Origin: Acetobacteraceae bacterium
GTDB taxonomy: Bacteria > Pseudomonadota > Alphaproteobacteria > Acetobacterales > Acetobacteraceae
Assembly: GCA_947455205.1 (NCBI GenBank)
Contig: CANGNF010000016.1
Span: 1 to 64,000 of the forward strand
Direction of reading: 5' to 3'
DNA length: 64,000 nt
The translations under genes were made by a program, and so were the position numbers. Each line of letters starts with the position of its first letter. Position 1 is the stretch's first letter. The notes under the pieces are model-generated. The model saw only the letters and a program-made list of their open reading frames with translations. It was not told the DNA's origin and searched no databases. Below, piece by piece: positions 51,228 through 60,051 of the stretch.

Positions 51228-52438
51228 CAGCCGAGTGCTCCAGTTGCCTTGAGAGCCGCGATCTCCGCGGCGGTAAGCCCGGCTTCGGCCAGGATTTCCT
51301 CGTTGTGCTCGCCCAGTTCCGGGATGTCCCGGTAGAAGCCGGTCTCGACACCCTCGATGTTCACCGGCTGCGCCACCACCTTGATGTCGCCGCGGGTGCG
51401 ATGCTTCATCGGCATCGCCATCTCCAGGTGCTGGACCTGCGGGTCCTCGAACACTTCCTTGATGTTGTTCACCGGGCCGCAGGGGATGCCGGCTTCCTCG
51501 AGCTTGTCGATCCAGTACTCCGACGAGTGCTGCGCAGTGACCTGGCCGATGATCTCGTTGATCCGCTTGCGGTCCTTGCTGCGGCCGCCATTGGTCTTCC
51601 ACTCCTCCACGTCCAGCCATTCCTCATGGCCGGCGGCCTTGCAGAAATTGGTCCAGAGCTTGGGGCTGGAAGCGGCGATGTTGATCGGCTTGTCGGTGGT
51701 CGGGAACACGCCCATCGGGATGTTCACCGGGTGGTCGTTGCCGGCCTGGCCCGCGACCTCGCCATCCATCAGGAAGCGGCTGGCCTGGAAGTCCAGCATG
51801 AAGACCTGCGCCTCCAGCAGCGAGGTGTGGACATAGCCGCCCTTGCCGGTGCGCTCACGGTCGTAAAGCTTCATCATGATGCCCATCGCCAGCAGGTTGC
51901 CGGCGGTGAGGTCGTTGATCGGGATGCCCACGCGCATCGGGCCGCGCCCGGCCTCGCCGGTGATGGTCATCAGCCCGCCCATGCCCTGGGCGATCTGGTC
52001 CACGCCGCCGCGCTTGCTGTACGGCCCGGTCTGGCCGAAGCCGGAGATGGACGCGTAGATCAGCCGCGGGTTGATCTCCTTCAGGTCGTCATAGGCGATC
52101 TTCAGGCGGTGCTTCACCTGCATCCGCATGTTCTCGACCAGGATGTCGCAGGTGGCCGCCAGCTTGAGGAAGGCGGCGTGGCCGGCGGGGTTCTTCAGGT
52201 CGATGCTGAGGCCGCGCTTGTTGCGGTGCAGGTTGATCTGGTCGAAGCCGTCGCGCGCGCCGCCCAGGCCATCGCCGGCCGCCGGGGGTTCCACGCGGAT
52301 GATCTCGGCGCCCCAATCCGCCAGGTGGCGCACGCAGGTCGGGCCGGCGCGGGCCAGGGTGAGATCCAGCACGCGCAGGCCGGCCAGCGGCAGGCGCGTC
52401 TCCTGGGCCAATTTCGTATCCACGGCGCTTTCGGGCAT
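51227..52438 (-). CDS. CaiB/BaiF family CoA-transferase (second)
   Basis: 403 aa. LPLAGLRVLDLTLARAGPTC begins the fold, then GAEIIRVEPP, NLHRNKRGLSIDLKNPAG, and the likely catalytic Asp in RVGIPINDLTAGNLLAMG. It ends with GEHNEEILAEAGLTAAEIAAL. The sequence differs considerably from the other CaiB member at 35373. It heads an operon with the crotonase and the amidase, so it probably loads CoA onto an acid that these enzymes transform. AGGAAG precedes the ATG. The substrate cannot be determined. Confidence 0.87.
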   Translation of the reverse strand: MPESAVDTKLAQETRLPLAGLRVLDLTLARAGPTCVRHLADWGAEIIRVEPPAAGDGLGGARDGFDQINLHRNKRGLSIDLKNPAGHAAFLKLAATCDILVENMRMQVKHRLKIAYDDLKEINPRLIYASISGFGQTGPYSKRGGVDQIAQGMGGLMTITGEAGRGPMRVGIPINDLTAGNLLAMGIMMKLYDRERTGKGGYVHTSLLEAQVFMLDFQASRFLMDGEVAGQAGNDHPVNIPMGVFPTTDKPINIAASSPKLWTNFCKAAGHEEWLDVEEWKTNGGRSKDRKRINEIIGQVTAQHSSEYWIDKLEEAGIPCGPVNNIKEVFEDPQVQHLEMAMPMKHRTRGDIKVVAQPVNIEGVETGFYRDIPELGEHNEEILAEAGLTAAEIAALKATGALG

Positions 52439-52651
52439 GGGACTTCCTCCAACTCGTGCCGCAGACTAGGTCGGGTGCGGGCCGAGGAACAGGGGGCCAT
52501 CGCGCGCGGCATGGGCGTGGAACCGGCGTGGCGCCGGCGCGCCGGGCGGCCCTGGCCCTCGCGCAAGGGTGCGTGGCGCGCGCCGGGCTGTGACCCCCGC
52601 CGGGGATTTCGCGGTGCAGCATGCGCGCCGGTATTCCCGCGGAGCACAGCC

Positions 52652-54316
52652 TTGTCTTCATCCCTGCCGCTGCCGAGCTTCGGCCGCAGCCTTGCCTTGC
52701 CGCGCCACCGCCTGTTGGCGCTGCTGCCCGCCTTCTGCCTGGGCCTGGTGGCGCTGGTGGTGGGGGGCTCGGCGCTGCGCTGGATCTGGGCGCATCCGGA
52801 GGTCAGCGGCTGGGACCAGATCGGCTATGCCGACGAGCTGGCCAAGGACATGGTGGCCAAGGCGCGCGGTGGCTGGGGCGCGCTGCGGGATTCGCTGTTC
52901 CTGTCGTCTCGCCACCACCCGCCCGGCGCGCGGCTGCTGGCCCTGCCGCTGGGGCTGGCGGGGCTGGCGGACATGACCACGCTGCGGCTGGTGTCCTGCG
53001 CCAGCATCGGGCTGACCGCCTGGCTGGTCTTCGCCACCGCCCGCATCGTGGCCGCGCCCGGCCCGGCCATGCTGGCGGCCGCCGCCTTCCTGGTGGCGCC
53101 GGTGACGCTGGCGGCGGCCGAGGACTGGATGAGCGAGGTGCTGCTGATGCCCGCGCTGGCCGGGCTGCTGTGGTGCCTGGCGCGGGAATGCCAGCCGGTG
53201 CCGCCGCGCGGCAATGCGCTGCTGGCCGGGCTGTTCATAGCCGCGGGCATGCTGGCGCGGCTGAGCTTCGTGCCGCAGGTGCTGCCGGCGCTGGCGGTGG
53301 CCGGGCTGGCGCTGCTGCTGCTGGCGCCGGCGCGCTGGCCCCGGCTGGGGGCCGCGGCGGCGGTGGTGCTGGTGCTGGCCTGGCCGCATTGGGCGCTGAA
53401 TGGCGGGCGCTATGTCGGCTACGCCCGCTACGCCCTGCAGGACTGGCACACGCATGAGATCAGCGGGGACGGCCCGCTGGGCTACCCCGGGCAATGGCTG
53501 GCCTTCGTCGCCGACTGGGCCTTCGGCCCGCTGCTGCTGGTGGCGCTGCTGCTGGGGCTGGGCGGCGCCGCGCACCTGGCCTGGCGCGGCTGGGGCGCGC
53601 GGCGGCTGGCGCGCTGGCCCTGGCCCTGGCTGCGTTGGGGGGTGTCGCGCCGCTTCGGCGTGCTGGGGCTGGCGCTGCTGCTGGCGGCGCCGCCGGTCGC
53701 CGGCCATTTCCTGGCCAGCAACCACAACCCGCGCTTCCTGCTGGCGGCGCTGCCCGGGCTGGCGGTGGCCATGGCCATTGGCCTGCATGCGGCGCGGGCG
53801 CGGCTGGTGGTCGCGGTGGCCGCGCTGCTGGCGGGGCAGGCGGTGCTGCTGCTGGTGGTGGCGGTGTGGCCGGCACCGCCGCCCTTGGCCGGGCTGCGCG
53901 CCGCCCAGGCCCGCCCGGCGCTGGATTGCGACTGGCGCCCGCTGCTGTCCCGGCTGGGCGGGGCCGAGCCGCATGTGCTGCTGCTGGGCACCTCGGATGG
54001 CTTCAACCAGGTGCAGGTGCGCTACGCCTTCCACCGCAGCGGCCGGGCGGTGACGGTGACCGAGACCCCGGCCGGTGCCGCGCCGCTGCCCCTGGTGGAG
54101 GGCGCCGACGCGGTGCTGGCGCTGCTGGCGGCGGACCCGCGCGACGTGGCGCATTACCGGCGCTACTTCCGCCAGGTGCCGCAGAGCGCGCTGGCCCGGC
54201 TGAACCTGGCAACCCCCGAGCAACTGGCCGCGCTGCGCCAGGCCGGCTTCCGCGAGATGGGCGAGGTGGCGGCGCCGGGCGAGGGCGCCTGCCGCGCCCT
54301 GGTGCTGCAGCGCTGA
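52652..54316 (+). CDS. Membrane glycosyltransferase-like protein (GT39/PMT type)
   Basis: 554 aa. About ten hydrophobic segments. The first periplasmic loop has WDQIGYADELAKDMV with acidic residues where such GT-C enzymes keep their catalytic Asp, and then SSRHHPPGARLLALPLGL. A C-terminal soluble part (about 430-554) holds LLLGTSDGFNQVQVRYAFHRSG. These features fit the lipid-linked sugar transferases of the Arnt/PMT kind, though the match is by topology. The start is TTG 52652 with GGAG upstream; no ATG or GTG gives a better beginning. Confidence 0.6.
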   Translation: MSSSLPLPSFGRSLALPRHRLLALLPAFCLGLVALVVGGSALRWIWAHPEVSGWDQIGYADELAKDMVAKARGGWGALRDSLFLSSRHHPPGARLLALPLGLAGLADMTTLRLVSCASIGLTAWLVFATARIVAAPGPAMLAAAAFLVAPVTLAAAEDWMSEVLLMPALAGLLWCLARECQPVPPRGNALLAGLFIAAGMLARLSFVPQVLPALAVAGLALLLLAPARWPRLGAAAAVVLVLAWPHWALNGGRYVGYARYALQDWHTHEISGDGPLGYPGQWLAFVADWAFGPLLLVALLLGLGGAAHLAWRGWGARRLARWPWPWLRWGVSRRFGVLGLALLLAAPPVAGHFLASNHNPRFLLAALPGLAVAMAIGLHAARARLVVAVAALLAGQAVLLLVVAVWPAPPPLAGLRAAQARPALDCDWRPLLSRLGGAEPHVLLLGTSDGFNQVQVRYAFHRSGRAVTVTETPAGAAPLPLVEGADAVLALLAADPRDVAHYRRYFRQVPQSALARLNLATPEQLAALRQAGFREMGEVAAPGEGACRALVLQR

Positions 54317-54331
54317 CCCCCCGTGGCGCGG

Positions 54332-55291
54332 CTACTCGACGACCTCGTCGGCCCGCGCCAGCAGGGTCTGCGGCACGCTGAGGCCGAGTGCCCTGGCGGT
54401 GTTCAGGTTGATCGCCAGCTCGAACCGGCTGGGGCGTTCCACCGGCAGGTCGGCGGGGCGGCGGCCCTTGATGATCTGGTCCACGTAGCCGGCGCAGCGG
54501 CGGCCCATGTCGTCGCGGTCCGGCCCGAAGGCCAGGAAGCCGCCGGCGGTGGCGAAGTCGGTGAACATGGTGATGCTGGGCAGCCGCGCTTCCGTGGCCA
54601 GGCGGATCAGCGCCGCCTGCTGCTGGTAGACCAGCGGCGAGGAGCACAGCACCAGGCCGTCCGCCCGCATCGTCCGCAGCGCCGCGAACTGCGCCTCCGG
54701 CGCGCCGGCGCGCAGCTCGAAGGTCTCCAGGTGCAGCCGCTGCTGTGCCGCGGCGGCCTCCACCGCCTGGCGCTGGGCCGGGCCGATGGCGGGGTCCCAC
54801 AGCAGGGCAACGCGGCGCAGGTGGGGCACGGCCTCGGCCAGCAGTTGCAGCCATTTGGCGGCGATGCCCGGCTGGTCCAGGAACAGCCCGGTCAGGTTGC
54901 CGCCGGGCCGCGCCAGGGTCTGCACCAGGCCGAGGCCGACCGGGTCCAGCTCCAGGTCCAGCGCCACGATGGGCACGGTGGAGGTGAGCCGGCGGGCGGC
55001 GGCGATGGCGGGCCAGGCCACCGCCAGAACCACGCTGGCGGCAGCGACGGTGGCCGCGGCCTCGGGCTGGTCCAGCCCGCTGCTCAGCGCCTCGACCTCG
55101 ATGGGGTAGCCCAGGCCGTTCAGCGCGCCGAGGAAGGCCGGCATGGCCCTCGTGGGGCCACCGGGGGAAATGGTGACCACCTTCGGCACCGCGCGCGACG
55201 GGCGGGCAGGCTGCGCCCGGGCGCCCGGCGCGGCTGCCAGCGTAGCGGGCAGCGCCAGCAGGGCACGGCGGTCGAAGGCGGGCAGGGTCAT
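54332..55291 (-). CDS. ABC substrate-binding-like protein (PF04392 type), copy A
   Basis: 319 aa. A signal peptide (MTLPAFDRRALLALPATLAA, cut near GARAQ). The mature part shows the pattern of the ABC_sub_bind family: GPTRAMPAFLGALNGLGY, TVPIVALDLELDPVGLGLVQTLARPGGNLTGLF, KWLQLLAEAVPHLRRVALLWD, and the C-terminal GGFLAFGPDRDDMGRRCAGYVDQIIKG, ADLPVERPSRFELAINLNTARALGL. It converges with the GT39-like gene. No permease or ATPase gene is close. It is divergent from two related genes. Confidence 0.83.
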   Translation of the reverse strand: MTLPAFDRRALLALPATLAAAPGARAQPARPSRAVPKVVTISPGGPTRAMPAFLGALNGLGYPIEVEALSSGLDQPEAAATVAAASVVLAVAWPAIAAARRLTSTVPIVALDLELDPVGLGLVQTLARPGGNLTGLFLDQPGIAAKWLQLLAEAVPHLRRVALLWDPAIGPAQRQAVEAAAAQQRLHLETFELRAGAPEAQFAALRTMRADGLVLCSSPLVYQQQAALIRLATEARLPSITMFTDFATAGGFLAFGPDRDDMGRRCAGYVDQIIKGRRPADLPVERPSRFELAINLNTARALGLSVPQTLLARADEVVE

Positions 55292-55515
55292 GCCGGCATG
55301 ATGCGGCGCGCCGGGCCGGGTGGGCAAGGCGGCAGCGCGGCCCGCCCGGCCCGGCGTGGCGCCCCGCTTCGGCCGGAGCCTGGAGGGCGCCCGGGCGCCG
55401 GGCTGCAGGTCGGGTGGCCGAGTCACGCCGCCGGTCATTCCACCCGCGACGATCGGGCGCTAGGATGGGCCAGCGCGGCGGTTGCCGCCCGCGCGTGTCG
55501 GGCGGGGGGTTTCGG

Positions 55516-56502
55516 GTGAAGCGCATGCGGGGCGGTTGGCGGCGGCTGCTCCTGGCCTGCGGCCTGCTGTTGGCGGTGCCCTTGGCCGCCCGGGCGCAGG
55601 CGCCCGAGGCGCGCACCTGGCGCCTAGCGGTGCTCGCCTCCACCACCGTCTCGCTCGAGGTGACGCGGGCCAGCATGCTGCCGGAACTGGCGCGGCTGGG
55701 CTTCGTCGAGGGCCGCAACCTGGCGGTTTCCATGCGGCATGGCCCGGTGGCGGAGCAGGCGGCCCTGGTGCGCGAGGCGCTGCGCGAGAACCCCGATGTC
55801 ATCTTCACCACCGGCAACGACATCACCCATGCGGTGCAGTCGCAGACCCGCAGCGTGCCGGTGATCTTCTTCGGCACCGACCCCATTGGCCAGGGCTTCG
55901 CCGAAAGCCTGGCGCGGCCGGGCGGCAACGTCACCGGCGTCTCCATCCTGGCCGGGGAACTGGACGGCAAGCGGCTGGACATGCTGCACCAGGCGCTGCC
56001 GGAGCGGCGCCGGGTGGCGGCGCTGATGCTGGCCTCGGCGCCGGACCGCCCGGCGAGCGAGCGCGAGATGCGCCGCGCGGCGGCGGGGCTGGGGCTGGAG
56101 CTGCGGCTGTTCGACGTGGCCTCGGCCGCGGGCTTCCCGGCCGCCTTCGCGGCCATGCGGCAGGCGCGGGTCGAGGCGCTGCTGGTGATGGCCACGCCGC
56201 AATTCTTCGGCGACGCCCCGGTGCTGGCCCGGCTGGCGCGGGAGGCGGGGCTGCCGACGATATGCGAATGGGCGGCCATGGCGGGCTCCGGCTGCCTGCT
56301 GGGCTTCGGCCCTGATATCGCCGACCTCCGGCGGCGGTCCGCCAACCTCATCGCCCAGGTGCTGCGCGGCGCCAGGCCGGGCGAGATCCCGATCGAGCAG
56401 CCGACGCGGTTTTCCCTGGGGGTCAACCTGGCCACCGCCCAGGCGCTGGGGCTGACCTTGCCGCCGGCGGTGATGGCGCAGGCCGACGAGGTGTTCGACT
56501 GA
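55516..56502 (+). CDS. ABC substrate-binding-like protein (PF04392 type), copy B
   Basis: 328 aa from GTG 55516 (GGGGGG upstream), or 325 from ATG 55525. The signal peptide is GGWRRLLLACGLLLAVPLAA, cut at ARAQ. The mature chain has LPELARLGFVEGRNLAVSMR, VPVIFFGTDPIGQGFAESLARPGG, NVTGVSILAGELDGKRLDML, and ends with RFSLGVNLATAQALGLTLPP. It is closely similar to the next gene, and the last 80 bases are almost identical, so the two arose by recent tandem duplication. A periplasmic receptor role is likely. The ligand is unknown. Confidence 0.87.
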   Translation: MKRMRGGWRRLLLACGLLLAVPLAARAQAPEARTWRLAVLASTTVSLEVTRASMLPELARLGFVEGRNLAVSMRHGPVAEQAALVREALRENPDVIFTTGNDITHAVQSQTRSVPVIFFGTDPIGQGFAESLARPGGNVTGVSILAGELDGKRLDMLHQALPERRRVAALMLASAPDRPASEREMRRAAAGLGLELRLFDVASAAGFPAAFAAMRQARVEALLVMATPQFFGDAPVLARLAREAGLPTICEWAAMAGSGCLLGFGPDIADLRRRSANLIAQVLRGARPGEIPIEQPTRFSLGVNLATAQALGLTLPPAVMAQADEVFD

Positions 56503-57501
56503 TGCGGGCGGTTACGATGCGCCTTCGCCTGCCTGCCTGCCTGGTGGCTGGGCGCCTGCTGCCTGCTGCTGATGGCCGCCATGGCGATGCCCGCCGGCGC
56601 GCAGGAGGGCAGGCAGTGGCGGCTGGCGGCCTTGGGCACCACGCCGGCCAGCCTGGAACGGGTGCGTCGGGTGTTCCTGCCGGAACTGGCCCGGCTCGGC
56701 TTTGCCGAGGGCCGCAACCTCAGCGTTTCAGCACGCTGGGGCACCTCGGCCGAATTGGCGGCCCAGGCACAGGCAACCCTGGCCGCCCGACCCGATGTGA
56801 TCTACGCCAATGGCAATGACGCGACCCGCGCGCTGCGGGCGCTGGGGACGCAGGTGCCCATCGTCGCCTTTGGCACCGACCCGGTCGGCCAGGGCTTCGC
56901 CCAAAGCCTGGCACGGCCGGGCGGCCAGGTGACCGGCATCTCCATTCTGGCCGGGGAACTGGATGGCAAGCGGCTGGACATGCTGCACCAGGCGCTGCCG
57001 AACCGGCGCCGGATTGCCGCGCTGATGTACGCGCCCTCGGCCGACCGGCAGGCCAGCGAGCGCGACCTGCGGCGCGCCGCCGCGCCGTTGGGGCTGGAGG
57101 TGCGACTGTTCGATGTCACCACGCTGGAGGAGTTGCCGGCCGCCTTCCGGGCCATGCGGGAAGCGCGTGCCGAGGCCTTGCTGGTGATGGCCGCGCCGCA
57201 GTTCTTCGGCATCGCCCGGCGCCTGGCCGAGCTGGCGCGTGAGGCCGGGCTGCCGACGATCTGCGAGTGGCCCTTGATGGCCAGTGCCGGCTGCCTGCTG
57301 GGCTTCGGGCCGGATATCGACGATATGACCCGGCGCGCGGCCAGCATGGCGGCGCGCATCCTGCGCGGCGTGCCGCCGGGTGACATTCCCATCGAGCAGC
57401 CCACCCGGTTCGCCCTGGGGGTCAACCTGGCCACCGCCCATGCGCTGGGGCTGACCCTGCCGCCGGCGGTGATGGCGCAGGCCGACGAGGTGTTCGACTG
57501 A
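56502..57501 (+). pseudogene. ABC substrate-binding-like protein, copy C, out-of-frame signal peptide
   Basis: The mature frame is intact from 56572 to 57501 (309 aa from the first Met) and very like copy B. Upstream codons in this frame encode a good signal peptide tail (WWLGACCLLLMAAMAMPAGA), but no ATG, GTG or TTG precedes it. The expected ATG (56502, overlapping copy B's stop, or 56517) is in another frame. A CCTG x4 tract (56528-56543) lies between. With three CCTG units, ATG 56517 would read MRLRLPAWWLGACCLLLMAA and run on in frame. So the gene is either switched off by slippage, mis-sequenced, or translated from 56572 without export. Confidence 0.75.
56528..56543 (+). repeat. CCTG tetranucleotide tract (4 units)
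   Basis: Four perfect CCTG units within the signal-peptide region of the third binding-protein gene. A change of one unit moves the upstream ATG between frames, the behaviour of a slipped-strand contingency tract. The tract is short, so it may simply mark one slippage event. Confidence 0.9.
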
Positions 57502-57580
57502 GGCGGCCCCGGTTTCCATCAGCCCTGTCCAGGCGCTAGCCTGTAGCCGACCCGGTTTCGACCGGCCCCAGGAGCTGGAG

Positions 57581-59608
57581 ATGCCGCATGCCTTGCCGCC
57601 CCGGGCGCTTGCCGTGCCCCTGACGCCGCGCCCGCGGCTGCTGCGCCTGGCGCTGCCGGCCCTGGCCGGGTTGCTGCCGGCCGGGCTGGCGCGGCGCTTC
57701 GGCCTGGCCATGGTGGGGCTGGTCAGCGTGCTGCTGGTGGGCACCGGCGCGGTCAACATGTGGGTCACCTATGCCGAGGCCACCGCCGGCGCGGTGCAGG
57801 TGCAGCGCGAGAAGGCGCAGGCGGCGGCCGAGCGGGTGGCGCAGTTCGTCGAGGGCATCGAGAGCCAGGTCGGCTGGACCACCCGGGCGGAATGGGCGCG
57901 CGTGAGCCCGGAGCAGCGGCGCTACGACTTCATCCGGCTGCAGCGCCAGGTGCCGGCGATCACGGACCTGCAGTACATCGACGGCAATGGGCGGGAACAG
58001 CTGCGGCTGTCCCGGCTGGAGCCGGACGTGGTCGGCAGCGGCCAGGACTTCTCCGGGGAGCCGCTGTTTGCCCGCGCGGTGGCGGAGCGCAGCTGGCGCG
58101 GCCCGGTGTATTTCCGCCGCGGGTCGGAGCCGTACATGACGCTGGCGCTGGCGCATGTCGGGCGCATGCCGGGCGTCACGGCCGCCAGCGTGAACCTGAA
58201 GCTGATCTGGGATGTCGTCACGGCTATCCGCATCGGCCGCGCCGGCTATGCCTATGTGACCGATGCCGCGGGACGGCTGGTGGCGCACCCGGACATGAGC
58301 CTGGTGCTGCGGGAGACCGACCTTTCCCGCCTGCCGCAGGTGGCCCGCGCCATCGCCAATGGCGACGCCACGCCGACCACGGTGCAGGGGCCGGACGGCC
58401 GGCGGGTGCTGTCCGCCCATGCGGTGATCCCGCAGCTCGGCTGGATCGTCTTCGTGGAGTTGCCGCGGCGGGAGGTGCTGGCGCCGGTCTGGGCCAGCCT
58501 GGTGCAGACCCTGGTGCTGCTGGGCCTGGGCGTGCTGCTGGCGCTGCTGCTGGGCGGCTGGCTGGCGCGGCGCATGGTGGGGCCGATCCGCCAGCTGCAG
58601 GCCGGCGCGCAGCGGCTGGGGGAGGGCGACCTGAGCCAGCGCATCAGCCTGGACAGCCGGGACGAGATCGGCGCCCTGGCGCGCCGCTTCAACGACATGG
58701 CCGGCCGCATCCAGGAAGCGCAGGAGACGCTGGAGGCCAAGGTCGCCAGCCGCACCCGTGCCCTGGCGCAATCCCTGGACGACCTGCGCCTGGCCCAGGA
58801 CCGGCTGGTGCAGACCGAGAAGCTGGCCTCGCTGGGCCAGCTGACCGCCGGCATCGCCCATGAGATCAAGAACCCGCTGAACTTCGTCAACAACTTCGCC
58901 GAGCTTTCGGCCGAGCTGGTGCAGGAGCTGGAGGAGGCGCTGGCCGCCGCCGGGGAGGCGGTGCCGGAGGCGCTGCGGGAGGAAGTGGCCGAGCTGGCGG
59001 GGATGCTGCGCGGCAACCTGGAGAAGGTGGTGCAACACGGCAAGCGCGCCGACAGCATCGTGCGGAACATGTTGGCCCATTCGCGCGAAGGGGGAGGAGA
59101 GCGGCGCGAGATGGCGCTGAACCCGCTGGTGGAGGAGGCGATGGCCCTGGCATGGCATGGCGCGCGGGCGGAAAAGCCCGGGCTGAACGTGACGCTGGAA
59201 AAGGAGCTGGACCCCGACATCGGCACGCTGCCGCTGTTTCCGCAGGAGTTCACCCGCGTGCTGCTGAACCTGGTGGGCAATGCCATCTACGCCACCGGGA
59301 AGCGGGCGCAGCGCGGGGAGGCCGGCTACGCGCCGGTGGTGCGGGTGGAGACGCGGGCCGAGGGCGACGCGGTGGCGGTGACGGTGCGGGACAACGGCAC
59401 CGGCATTCCGGAGGCCATGCGCAACCGCATCTTCGAGCCGTTCTTCACCACCAAGCCGGCCGGGGAGGGCACCGGGCTCGGGCTGTCCCTGTCGCATGAC
59501 ATCGTGGTGAAGCAGCATGGCGGCGCCTTCCTGGTGGACAGCCAGGAAGGCGTCTTCACCGAATTCCGCGTCCTGCTGCCGCGCGTGGCGCCGGAGAAGG
59601 AGGCATGA
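57581..59608 (+). CDS. Sensor histidine kinase with Cache and HAMP domains
   Basis: 675 aa. Membrane helix 1 (about 42-65), a periplasmic Cache-type sensor (about 65-305, with ITDLQYIDGNGREQLRLSRL and GYAYVTDAAGRLVAHPD), helix 2 (VLLGLGVLLALLLGGWLA), and HAMP (RRMVGPIRQLQAGAQRLGEG). Then a coiled coil, dimerisation/phosphoacceptor His in IAHEIKNPLNFV, and the ATPase domain: N-box LLNLVGNAIYAT, DNGTGIP, FEPFFTTKPAGEGTGLGLSLS. It starts 79 bp after the third binding-protein gene with AGGAG upstream, and its stop overlaps the next regulator (ATGA). Confidence 0.92.
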   Translation: MPHALPPRALAVPLTPRPRLLRLALPALAGLLPAGLARRFGLAMVGLVSVLLVGTGAVNMWVTYAEATAGAVQVQREKAQAAAERVAQFVEGIESQVGWTTRAEWARVSPEQRRYDFIRLQRQVPAITDLQYIDGNGREQLRLSRLEPDVVGSGQDFSGEPLFARAVAERSWRGPVYFRRGSEPYMTLALAHVGRMPGVTAASVNLKLIWDVVTAIRIGRAGYAYVTDAAGRLVAHPDMSLVLRETDLSRLPQVARAIANGDATPTTVQGPDGRRVLSAHAVIPQLGWIVFVELPRREVLAPVWASLVQTLVLLGLGVLLALLLGGWLARRMVGPIRQLQAGAQRLGEGDLSQRISLDSRDEIGALARRFNDMAGRIQEAQETLEAKVASRTRALAQSLDDLRLAQDRLVQTEKLASLGQLTAGIAHEIKNPLNFVNNFAELSAELVQELEEALAAAGEAVPEALREEVAELAGMLRGNLEKVVQHGKRADSIVRNMLAHSREGGGERREMALNPLVEEAMALAWHGARAEKPGLNVTLEKELDPDIGTLPLFPQEFTRVLLNLVGNAIYATGKRAQRGEAGYAPVVRVETRAEGDAVAVTVRDNGTGIPEAMRNRIFEPFFTTKPAGEGTGLGLSLSHDIVVKQHGGAFLVDSQEGVFTEFRVLLPRVAPEKEA

Positions 59609-60051
59609 TGCTGCGCATTCTGGTGGTGGATGACGAGCCGGACGTGGAGGCGCTGTTCCGCCAGCAATTCAGGCGGGAGCTGCGCGACCACCAGTGCACG
59701 CTGGACTTCGCGCTGTCGGCCGAGGCCGCGCTGCTGAAGCTGGACGACGCGGTGGCCGGCGAGGTGATCCTGCTGGTGTCCGACATCAACATGCCCGGCA
59801 TGAGCGGGTTGGACCTGCTGCCCCTGGTCAAGGCGCGGCGGCCGGACCTGCCGGTGTTCATGATCAGCGCCTATGGCGACGGCGCCACCATGGCGCAGGC
59901 GGCGGCGCGCGGCGCCAGCCGGTTCCTGACCAAGCCGGTGGACTTCCCGTTCCTGAAGCAGCAGGTCGGCGCCGTGCTGGCCGAGGCGCGCGGCGCGCCG
60001 CCCCAACGCTCCACCGGCGCCCCGCCCCCGCGCGCCAACGGCGCGACATGA
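59605..60051 (+). CDS. Single-domain response regulator
   Basis: 148 aa. A CheY-like receiver with the acidic pair in ILVVDDEPDVEALF, phosphoacceptor Asp in LLVSDINMPGMSGLDLL, Ser/Thr in MISAYGDG and Lys in FLTKPVDFP. A short Pro/Ala-rich tail of about 20 residues ends it; there is no output domain. It overlaps the kinase (ATGA) and the cyclase (ATGA), so the three are made together. It may carry phosphate from the kinase or compete with the cyclase receiver for it. Confidence 0.9.
   Translation: MMLRILVVDDEPDVEALFRQQFRRELRDHQCTLDFALSAEAALLKLDDAVAGEVILLVSDINMPGMSGLDLLPLVKARRPDLPVFMISAYGDGATMAQAAARGASRFLTKPVDFPFLKQQVGAVLAEARGAPPQRSTGAPPPRANGAT

Noticed and set aside
57549..57575. Possible sixth copy of the dispersed motif (CCCGGTTTCGACCGGCCCC)
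   Set aside because: Only the arms resemble the others; the GATTCACG core is missing.
57536..59518. 660-aa minus-strand frame over the histidine kinase
   Set aside because: His/Gln/Arg-rich shadow of a clear kinase gene.
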